The notes under the pieces are model-generated. The model saw only the letters and a list, made by a program, of their open reading frames with translations, did no database searches and had not been told where the DNA came from. From Megalopta genalis (taxonomy: Eukaryota > Arthropoda > Insecta > Hymenoptera > Halictidae): a stretch of DNA of 64,000 nt. The stretch lies in NCBI RefSeq assembly GCF_051020955.1, contig NC_135013.1, positions 3,130,501 through 3,194,500 of the forward strand. Direction: 5' to 3'. Shown one piece after another: positions 45,056-54,482 of this stretch; position 1 is the stretch's first letter; the number at the start of each line of letters is the position of its first letter. The position numbers were made by a program, and so were the translations under genes.

Positions 45056-45555
45056 AAATCAATGAAATCGATATTGTTCAAATTTGATATCAATTACATC
45101 GATATCCCAATAAGCACTGAACGTCTTAAAGATATCCATTTTACGTCCGTTTTAGGTCTGAACGTTGTACGCCCTAAAATAGACGTCTTTAGGACGTCTT
45201 TAAGACGTCTTTAATTGCCGTACTGATCGGCAATTTATTTTCTATAAAGATGACTTTTCTAGAAGTTCACCCGTTATAATAGTGACCTCCGGATCTTATG
45301 GACGTCCCGAATGTCCTACACCAAACGTCTTTAAGACGTCTTTGTGCTATCCGGGATTCTACGAATTTAATATAAATTAAATCGATATTCTACAAATTTG
45401 AAATCAATTATAAACCAATATTCCATAAATTTAAAATGAATTAAATTAATATTCTACAAATTTTAAATCAATCGAATCAATATTCTGCAAATTTTAAATC
45501 ACTCGCGCGCGCGAATCAATATTCTACAAATTTAAAATAATTTAAGTTTATTTGA
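45056..45555. repeat. Minisatellite, unit about 30-40 bp, split by a transposon
   Basis: Units contain AATCGATATTCTACAAATTT followed by AAAATCAATT. The array is interrupted at 45105 by a 250-bp element and resumes at 45356 in the middle of the unit word. Confidence 0.85.
45106..45355. mobile_element. 250-bp MITE with GACGTC motifs
   Basis: Left end CCCAATAAGCACTGAACGTC continues TTAAAGATA; the reverse of the right end is CCCGGATAGCACAAAGACGT continuing CTTAAAGACG. They are inverted with a few mismatches. The inside carries several AAGACGTC/GACGTCTT words and TTGCCGTACTGATCGGCAA, a short perfect hairpin. The flanking minisatellite shows the empty site was CGATATTCTAC, so either AT was duplicated or nothing was. 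Confidence 0.75.
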
Positions 45556-46537
45556 AAGTCTCGGAGACAATAAAAATCTGAGAAACAACGACGCTACGAC
45601 ATCTTCTCCAAAAAGTACTGTGTCCACTGCTTCAATTGCGTGAACAACTTCCTAAAATCATATTAGCACACACTGTGCAAATTTTGAGACTAATTTTACA
45701 AATGCCATGTGCGAGATTTTCTAAAATTATTCCAAAATGTTTCCAAATAATCCTCGAATTTTAATCGGATTAATCGGTTTAATCCACATCTCCATCATAG
45801 ATCCATTTTCATCAAAGGTACAATGATTACAAGATTTTCGATTTTAATAATTTCCTGAGAGAGAAAGAAAATTTACATTCGCCGTGCGTCCACTCTTGAT
45901 CGCCTCTTGCTCGAACGCTTAAATATCGATGACGAAAGAACAGAAATTTTTTCCGAATTGAACGAACGGTAAACATTCATGCTCGGCAGGTTATATTACT
46001 GCAAATCCCCATCACGAGTGGTCAGACCCGTCGAAGTACGGCGAGAGGTTAATCCAGCCGGTCGAGAAGCTACGGCGTACGCGACGCCTCGTATCATACA
46101 TACATACATTAATGCGGCCGGCGGACGCGCGTCAATTCGCAGGATTGGAACGAATGCTCTATCTCTATCTCTACTCACCCTCCCTGTCACTCGCCCGCTC
46201 GCTCCCTCTCACTCACTCACTCTTATTCACTCGCTCTCACTCACTCGCTCTCTCCCTCTCACTCTCTCCCTCCCTCTCTCTCGCATGACTATAAAATACG
46301 CGTTTGGTTGTCATAGGGTCGGCCATAAATTCGACTCGGTGGACCCGTCAAATTGTTAGCCGTCGACCCGACGACACCCACCGCCGCGGCGATACATTTC
46401 ATAAAATACGACGAACTCGTTACGTCGCGCGGTGGCCCGCCGAACCAGCGAGCCACACAGCCAAAATTATTCTACCGTTGTTTCGAGGTTTAAGGTTACA
46501 GTGTAGCCTGTCGCTGAATTTGTCTCGACACCGGCTA
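45556..46537. other. Unique sequence with a CTCACT repeat
   Basis: 46165-46290 is a CTCACTCACTC/CTCTC-rich run. The rest is unique, CpG-rich at 46000-46460. No gene was recognised. Confidence 0.45.
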
Positions 46538-48021
46538 GAACAACATTATCCAGTCAAAGATATGCATCTAAGCGACCAGCATTTTTTTTATGAAAAAGGA
46601 ACTTGTTCTCGCAGGTTTTTATATCCCAATCTGTGGAAACGTGAATGCCGACCAACTTTTGCTGTAAACATTTTTTGTAAGTTCAATATTTCTGTTTCGT
46701 ATGACTATTTTTAGATATAAACAGATTGGACAGTGTAAACATTATTCTGATACACGATATAACAATTTTTACCTCAGAGTCACGGAAGGTATCCTATTAC
46801 ATTTAAGAACATCGCGTTACAAAAATATGTTTGGAACAGAAGCTGTACATTTTTCACGTAGGATATGATTCCGAAAGAAAAAATATAGGTTACGATAAAA
46901 AAGAAAGACAACGTTATTTTCCGTACCTTGACATAACCTTGAAAACGTCCACGCATTGAAAAACTAGTAGCGTCATTTGACTCTCCGCTTGAAACACTAG
47001 AGGACATGTGTCGATTTGGTTATTTTTTAGTCACGTGTATTCGGGATTGTCCACGGAACCGGTGAACAATCAAGGAGATCGCAGCCGATTTCGGCGCAAT
47101 TTTATAATCGAGGTTCGGCCGACGACGGTTTGATTGGGAGGGACGGGCCTACCATCTCTGAGCGAACGCATTACTCGATTACTCCGAGCTCCTTGTTTTG
47201 CACAGGAGAACGTCTTTGGGCGATGTGGTCACGTGACGAGTGGCAGGCATCTCGCTCTCGCCCGGTCGGCCTCTCTTGCTCTCTTCGTTACGAACCGTGC
47301 GAGTGTCAACACGTGCCGTGTTATTCGAGCTGTTAAAGATGTTCACAAGTACCTTGTGCATTCGTTACTGCGATAGTATCTTTATTGTTATTTTTATTAC
47401 GTTGTTCGTTATCATTATCGAATTGTTAAGTGTATCCTTATCTATTATACAAGCGAATTACAGCGTGCAAAACAGTTTACACAGATTTATTCTCAAGACG
47501 AGTGCGTTCAATCCTTCCTCGCGTCGTGCCGTTTCAAACAACGGGGAACTTATTCGACGCATTTCCTGCCTCGGACAAATGTTAAGTCGCTAGAAATCCG
47601 GACGGATATATTATTGTTGCTTTTCCAGAGAGAAAAATCTGCATTACTATATCATATATTACTATATCATTACTATTATCATTTCTTTAGTATTTATGGT
47701 TGAAAACTCGTCGTTACAGTCACGCAGAAAATGCAATGGATCCGTGTAGTTGATTCGTAGCAAAATAGTATTGCATTTGTTACTACAATACTATTTTTAT
47801 TGCTATTTTTGTTACGTTGTTCGTTGTCATTGTCGAATTGTTAAATTCATCGTTATCTACTATACAAGTGAATTACAGTTAATTCAGCGAGCAAACAGTT
47901 TACCCAGATTTATTCTCAAGACGAGTGGCGTTCGATCCTTTCGCTCCTCATCACGTGACGCAGGGAATTTCGTTGCGTCGTGCCGTTTCAAACAGCAACT
48001 TAAATGGGACACGCTGAACAA
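46538..48021 (+). mobile_element. Long dispersed repeat X, copy 2
   Basis: Matches copy 1 (10924-12350) in the same orientation. Relative to copy 1 it has three deletions in the first 250 bp that remove both ends of the embedded TTAA MITE. About 47765-47945 repeats 47365-47520 in a diverged form (TTTTTGTTACGTTGTTCGTT, CCAGATTTATTCTCAAGACG), so this copy ends with a second, older-looking half unit. The tail reads ACTTAAATGGGACACGCTGA. No coding capacity was recognised. Confidence 0.72.
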
Positions 48022-48639
48022 CATGATGCTTTTGGACATCATACTTCATTGGACATGCTTTTCCATAAGCGTATAACAATTTGGGAGGATCTATAATTTA
48101 GGAGAATAATTTGGGAGACGAGGAAGACAGGTGGCGTGCTAGCGCTCCCGCTCCGCCCATATTTTCCGGGATAATGCGGCCTCGAGCCGCGTTACGCGTT
48201 TGCCGGCAAAAGTGCCGCCCGCCGTCCCCCACTCCCGAGCAACAAAGCGTTTTCAGTTTTGGAATGCTGGCTCGCTCGCTCGACCGGATTCGCCTCGTAG
48301 TCCGATTATTTATTCCGAATTTGAACGCCGCGGGGCTGCGGGGGCCGTTCCGCGGCTGTAACAACTGGCCCGGCCGTGTCAAAGCGACGCCGACGGATCG
48401 CGCTCGGCCGCCAATTGAAATCTGGAATATGCTCGGACATTACGCCGTTCCGGGCGCGCCATAATTCTTTTAAGCGTATTTACGTGTACACAGTCCGTAA
48501 CGCGTGATCGACGATCGTCGACCGCCGGCGATTAGCCGCGTTCAACGGCAGAAGTGGGGCATGATCGCCGCCGGAAAGCGGCCAAAACTTTGGCAAAGTA
48601 ATTTCGCGTGTTTCCATCCGGTAATAAACCGGCGAATTC
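48022..48639. other. CpG-rich unique sequence, no gene recognised
   Basis: Open frames of 94 and 117 codons lie on opposite strands over 48098-48464. Both are Arg/Pro/Ala-rich, typical of CpG-rich non-coding DNA. Confidence 0.4.
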
Positions 48640-49010
48640 TACAGGGTGTCCCAAAAATGTCTCGCAATCCGATAGTGGCGGGTTCCTCGGATCATTTGAA
48701 GCAGCTTCTTCCTTTACAAAAATTTTCTCCGAGGCACCGTTAACGAGTTATTAACGAAAAATAGTGACCAATGAGAGGCGAGCTTAGCTGGTGCGAGGCG
48801 ATCGAGCCAATGAGCGGAACTGGGCTTCGCGCGCCGGTTGGCTGGGCCGCCTCGCGTCAGCCATACTCGATTCTTATTGGTCACTGTTTTTCGTTAATAA
48901 CTCGTTAACGGCGCCTCGGAGAATATTTTTGTAAAGGAAGGAGTTGCTTCAAATAATCTGAGGAACCCGCCATTTCCGGATTGCGAGACATTGTTGGGAC
49001 ACTCTGTATA
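48640..49010. mobile_element. Foldback element FB1, full-length copy
   Basis: Ends are TACAGGGTGTCCCAAAAATG and GTTGGGACACTCTGTATA. It is very similar to the copy at 15119 in both arms and centre (TGAGCGGAACTGGGCTTCGC, GCGCCGGTTGGCTGGGCCGC), so these two are close relatives. Confidence 0.88.
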
Positions 49011-50059
49011 GTGTTGTACTAATTGAACTATGCCGTAATCGAGTCGCAGCGTGTTCTAGAAATTTCTAGGGAGAAAATCTAGTTACATTTTTAATATTTT
49101 TAGTTACATTTAACTTTTACTGTACATCGTTCTAGATTTTATTTACGGACAAAATGGCTGAAAATCGAACACGTACAGAAATCGATTTACAAAGAGAACA
49201 GTCTCCCGAATAACCGAATTAACTGTTCATTACACCACATCATATTCGCCGTAAAACTGTCATAAAATCGATCACGCGCCGAAATCGGTTTACAAAGAAA
49301 TCGGCGACACGCTGCATATCGGATTGGCAGTGCTGTGCGTCGATTGATATTGGAATTCGCGATTCTGCAGAACGGATCTTGCACATTTCGAGCCATAGAA
49401 TCCTCCTTTTACATCGTCTGCGCCACGATTTACGGGCTCAACGTACACATGTAATATGTATAGACGCGGGAATAGCGTGTATACACGTTTTGTACGTTTT
49501 CGAATATATATATGCGGCCCGTCAAAAAGGAACGTTCGGCACGAAGCGAACGGCTGACCCACGTCAAATGCAGCTCTCGATAGGCGTTTCAATCGCGTGA
49601 GGGGGGAGGGGGGCAGCGTAACATCAAACGGAATTGAATTGTTCGAACAATCGGTGTCAACAGAGGTTGTTACGCCGCGCGTCGTCGTCGTCGTCGGGGG
49701 AAAACGGCGAATGAAAAGGAGAAAAGGCGCAGAAGTCGGGGGAAACGCCGCGTACCGCGCGTTCTGGTTTTCATTGCACGTGGGAAGGATTAATCTTTTT
49801 CCATGGTCACCGACATTGATCAACGATAGGGCATTCTTTAAAAGTCAAAGCTTTCAGCCGCTGTTGCCAGACAGGGCTATTTACGGTTATGGTAACTCCT
49901 GGTTAAAAGGGTTCATAAAACGATGGATACTTTTTCAGTGAAATACGTGACGTCGAGTCGCGTGACCCTGGAAATTAGATTCGTTCTATGCCGCGATCGT
50001 TCGTCAACCCGGGAATCCGGGCCTCACGGCAACAGAGCTTTTTTTTTAAAGAATTACAA
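49011..50059. other. Unique sequence, no gene recognised
   Basis: A minus-strand open frame of 177 codons (49290-49823) is the longest non-repeat frame in the window, but its composition is low-quality and plus-strand frames overlap it. A G-rich run lies at 49599-49616 and a CGT triplet run at about 49680. Confidence 0.4.
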
Positions 50060-50700
50060 GTCGGGAAAGATGAGCAATTTTTTAAGGATCTGATATAATG
50101 TTTTTCGAGAGCTACGAATCGGGAATAATTGAGAACTTCGGACGATTATGTATATAAATTTTGACGAAATATATTGGCAATTTCAACGACGTAATGAAAT
50201 ATTTTTCTAGCATTACATATTGAGAAGGTTGAGCAATTTCAACGATTTAATAAAAAGATTTCGAAGAATTACAAATAATGGAAGTTAAGAAACCTGAACG
50301 AAAGAATTTCGAAAAATGACAAATCCAGTAAGATAAGTAATTTTAACGATCTAATAAAACATATTTAAAGAATTACATATCGAGATAGTTAAACAATTTT
50401 AACGGTCTGATAAAATATATTCAAAGAATTACAAATTGAGAAAGTTAAAAAAGTTCAGACAATTTCATAGAAAAAATTTGAAGAATTGCAAATTGAAGAA
50501 TATTGGCAATTTGAACACTGTAATAAAAGATTTTCAGAGCGTTACAAATCCAGAGAGATAAGCAATTTTAACGATCTAAAAAAACATATTTAACGAATTA
50601 CAAATCGATGAAGTTAAAAAGTCTCAACAATTTCACAAAAAAATAGCGCAAGATTGCAAATCGAGAAAGCGACGAGAAAGCGATTTAATAACATTTAAAA
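50060..50700. repeat. Degenerate minisatellite, unit about 60 bp
   Basis: About nine to ten diverged units contain GAATTACAAATCGAGAAAGT, TAAGCAATTTTAACGATCTA and ATAAAACATATTTAAA. Divergence is higher than in most other arrays, suggesting greater age. Confidence 0.8.
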
Positions 50701-51006
50701 CAGTTCGATTGAATTCTTCTCCGTTTGAGCGCAGAAGTATCAGTTTGCAAATTATCGCTCTCCACAGCTACAAATTTTGAAAATAATACGACAACTATCT
50801 TTCGGTTATCGTAAAGTTAAGCAAACAGTGTCGGGAAAATCAGTTCCCCTTTTCGCGTCGTGATTGATTTTCCCCGGAAAAATACATGGGAGAACAGTGG
50901 GAGGATCGTTTTGCCTCGCAGTTATTCCGGAAGGTCGTGCCACCATTACACGGTTATTCTCCCTCAATTAGTTCAACCTACAAAATCCGTGGAACATGCC
51001 CGCCAG

Positions 51007-51318
51007 CTAAGCGTAATGTGATTCCAAAGCGGAGCAATTCGATGAACTCTGCCAGCTAATTTTCGGTATGCGGACGTAGAACAGTGACAAAGGATAATTC
51101 TTATCGAAATTTTTCTCTGCAACGGAATACACCATTTTTAAAGCCGATGCTTTAACAGCATCAAACGGATATCGAAAATAAGTGCCCATTGAAAATGCGC
51201 CGACTATTACAGAAAAACACAGCTCCGAACTTCCGTTAATAACTTTTGGTGAGAAATACAAAATTACATTGTTATATCCGTTTCTATAATAATGGAATAA
51301 TAAAGAATTGTTCGGCAT
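51007..51318 (-). CDS. Unrecognised protein-like open frame, 103 codons
   Basis: Starts at ATG (51318) with an in-frame stop a few codons upstream and ends in TAG. It reads as plausible protein: a Tyr/Asn-rich start, a hydrophobic segment near residues 33-48 (LCFSVIVGAFSMGTYF), then YPFDAVKASALKMVYSVAEK and NYPLSLFYVRIP. The hydrophobic part could be one membrane segment. No family was recognised and no promoter or splice sites were assigned. It could be a small gene, an exon, a relic or chance. Confidence 0.25.
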   Translation of the reverse strand: MPNNSLLFHYYRNGYNNVILYFSPKVINGSSELCFSVIVGAFSMGTYFRYPFDAVKASALKMVYSVAEKNFDKNYPLSLFYVRIPKISWQSSSNCSALESHYA

Positions 51319-51378
51319 TATCTTATTTATTTAAATATTTAATTTAATTAATAAGAATTTAATAATACATTGGGAACA

Positions 51379-51750
51379 TACAGGGTGTCCCAAAAATGTC
51401 TCGCAATCCGAAAGTAGGAGATTCCTGAGGTCATTTGAAGCAACTTTTTCCTTAGCGAAAATGCGATCCGCGGTTTCGTTTACGAGTTATTAACGAAAAA
51501 CAGTGACCAATCAGAGGCGAGATCATTTGGCGCGAGACGGCCGAGCCAATGAGCGGAACTGGGCTCCGTGCACACGTTGGCTGGGCCGCCGCGCGCCAGC
51601 CGAGCTCGCCTCCTATTGGTCAGTGTTTTTTGTTGATAACTCGTAAACGAAGCCTCGGAGAAAATGTTCGCAAAGAAAAAAGTTGTTTCAAATGACCTCA
51701 GGAAGCTCCCATTTCCGGATTGCGAGACATTTTCGGGACACCCTGTATAT
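51379..51750. mobile_element. Foldback element FB1, full-length copy
   Basis: Ends are TACAGGGTGTCCCAAAAATG and TTTTCGGGACACCCTGTATA. Arms are CTTCGTTTACGAG-type on both sides, and the centre holds the CGTGCACACGTTGGC core related to the copies at 40561 and 52533. Both arms pair well. Confidence 0.88.
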
Positions 51751-51764
51751 CTCACCAATGATAT

Positions 51765-52015
51765 TATTAATTTTATATTGTTATATTAATTATTATATTA
51801 TTATTGTGCTATTATATACTGTAAATGTATAAATAATATATACGTATATATAAAAATGTATAATAAATATAATATTATATACAAATATATTTTCATATCA
51901 TAATGATAAATAATAATATAAATATGTAGTATATAATAATAAATAAATAATAAATATATAATAATAATATAAATAATAATATAATAATAATAAAAATAAT
52001 ATAATACGAAAATAA
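51765..52015. repeat. AT-rich simple sequence (TAA/TA)
   Basis: TTATATTA, ATAATAATATAA and ATATATA words without a stable unit. Nothing else is seen. Confidence 0.85.
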
Positions 52016-52532
52016 TTTTCCAATATTTTCAAGCACATAAAAAGTGGCGTCGTATTGTTGAACATCTTTTGCTCCCGCGCATCATTTTCAACGAGCGGAA
52101 AATTGGAAAATGATTTTATAATTATTTCTAAAGGACTTCCTAGGCAAAGGAATTTTCGTTCTCTGGAAACAACCTTCTGTGCAATTTCACCGAGGAAAAT
52201 AATGAATGCCCCGAGATCCCGCCATTAAAAAAAGAATACAATAACTTTGCTTCGTTCCGATAAAGTTTGTAACGCTTCTGCTGCTCCGCAAAAGGCAACA
52301 AAGGTTAAAGTTGAACGTCAAGGGTTTACAATTTAACGGAAACCGCTTTCAGCGATTTTTACGTTCGACTTGCCAAACATGCGAACACAATTATACGCGG
52401 TGACTCTGTTGCGCATAATTCCGTTGAATTAATCCGCGAAGTTGCGAACGATTTCGTTCGCGCGAAAGGGCATCGCAAGCGCCGACGAGAATCGCATTCG
52501 ATCGAATGAAAATTCGATTCATTGGAATCGAT
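52016..52532. other. Unique sequence, nothing recognised
   Basis: Mixed composition; no long open frame and no repeat. Confidence 0.5.
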
Positions 52533-52904
52533 ATATAGGGTGTCGCAAAGTTATTGTACAAGAGAGAAATGAGGGGTTCCTGAGGTCATTTGAAGCAACT
52601 TTTTCCTTTGCGAAAATTTTCTCCGAGGCTTCGTTTACGAGTTATCAACGAAAAACACTGACCAATAAGAGGCGAGCTCGGCTGGCGCGCGGCGGCCCAG
52701 CCAACGAGTGCACGGAGCCCAGTTCCGCTCATTGGCTCGGCCGTCTCGTGCCAAATGATCTCGCCTCTGATTGGTCACTGTTTTTCGTTAATAACTCGTA
52801 AACGAAGCCGCGGATTTCATTTTCGCTAAGGAAAAAGTTGCTTCAAACGACCTCAGGAACCCACTACTTCCGAATTGCGAGACATTTTTGGTACACTCTA
52901 TATA
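52533..52904. mobile_element. Foldback element FB1, full-length copy
   Basis: Left end TATATAGGGTGTCGCAAAGT followed by TATTGTACAAGAG, as in copy 1; right end TTTTTGGTACACTCTATATA. The centre is nearly identical to that at 40561 (CCAACGAGTGCACGGAGCCC, CGCCTCTGATTGGTCACTG), while the outer left arm is of the other subtype. Confidence 0.87.
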
Positions 52905-54111
52905 ATTCATAGTATTCATACAATGCGCATTTGTGAATTTCCCGCGAATCGTTGCAATAATTTAATTGAAATATCAGTCGGCGATTTAATTTCGAAATGT
53001 TGGAATTCGAAATAAATTCCGCGCGTTCGAAACGAAAATAAAAATGTGAAACAACGTTCCTGAATTTCTGCGATATTTTTCACAAATATTGTATTTCAAC
53101 TATTCGTGTGTGTAAAATTCGTGGCCTAATTGCAATATTTGAAATCTCGATTGAAGAGGAAATTCGACAGAAATAAAATTGAAATTTTATTATCGCACCC
53201 CCGATGAAATTCGTTCAAAAAAAAAAAGAAAAAAGATCGCATATCACGTCAAAGCGAAAAGTAGAAAGTAATCGATGTATCGAGAGAGAGGAGAGCTAAT
53301 GCGGTTGAAATTCGAAGGAAAATATGTACCCATGAAAATTCCGCCGATAGAACATTTCGAAGGGTTCGATATTAAAACAATTTATTTCGATGAAAGGGTG
53401 AAAGTTTCAGCTTCGTCGGGCATCTGGGGAATTTTCCATAAATGAAATACTCGTCGAAAGATCGAAGTCGTCGTCGCACACGACGGCAACGGCGGCCTCG
53501 CAGAAATTTGTATCGCGGCTGTACGAGAGAATGGGGAAAAAGGTACCGAAATCGATTTTTATTCGGTTCGTCATATATCAAAGGTGGCGGTCGCCTGCTT
53601 TTGATACTGCAGATTCTATTTCATTCCGAGGTAAAGCGAAGTACAAGGGTTATTTACTTCGAAAGAGGAAAGAGAACGGATGGAAATGGTAAAATATGTG
53701 GGAGGATATGAGAACTCCCGCAGCGCCCCGCCCAGCAACCTATCCTGACAAAATTATATAACCCAATGAAAAACATCTGCTACCATCTTCGGCTTATTAC
53801 TTTTCCATCCACCGATGGAGAAAAAGCGAACGATAATATATATAAATATATATATTTAATAATGCAAGAATATTAAATTTGGAATGAATGAAATGATAAA
53901 TGGAAGTCAGTTCGAAATATTCTTCTGTGCTACAGGATAATATAATTGCGATTATTTCTTAAAAATGTCCCGTAAGTATTGTTTATACTGTTTATACTGT
54001 TTATATTAGTTATATTGTTTATATATACTTAATAAGTATCGTTGGTATAAATACTTTTAATAAGTACCGACGCTTGATAAGCATTAAGATATTAATACAT
54101 GAAATACAATA
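52905..54111. other. Unique sequence, no gene recognised
   Basis: A run of about 12 A lies near 53220. 53370-53710 has overlapping Arg-rich open frames on both strands over a CGTCGTCG-rich patch. 53840-54070 is AT-rich with a short TGTTTATAC repeat. Confidence 0.45.
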
Positions 54112-54482
54112 TACAGGGTGTCCCAAAAATGTCTCGCAATCTGGAAATGGCGGGTTCCTCGGATCATTTGAAGCAACTTCTTCCTTTACAAAAATATTCT
54201 CCGAGGCACTGTTAACGAGTTATTAACGAAAAACAGCGACCAATAAGAATCGAGTACGGCTGACGCGAGGCGGCCCAGCCAACCGGCGCGCGAAGCCCAG
54301 TTCCGCTCATTGGCTCCTTCGCCTCGCGCCAGCCTGGCTCGCCTCTCATTGGTCACTGTTTTTAGTTAAAAACTCGTTAACGGTGTCTCGGAGAAAAATT
54401 TTGTAAAGGAAAAAGTTGCTTCGAATGACCCGAGGAACCCGCCACTTTCGGATTGCGAGACATTTTTGGGACACGCTGTATT
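54112..54482. mobile_element. Foldback element FB1, full-length copy
   Basis: Ends are TACAGGGTGTCCCAAAAATG and TTTTTGGGACACGCTGTATT. It closely resembles the copy at 34085 in the centre (AATCGAGTACGGCTGACGCG, CCAACCGGCGCGCGAAGCCC) and right arm. Confidence 0.88.

Noticed and set aside
49290..49823. 177-codon minus-strand frame
   Set aside because: Plus-strand frames overlap it, composition is Thr/Pro/Arg-rich from CGT and G-rich runs, and no domain is visible.
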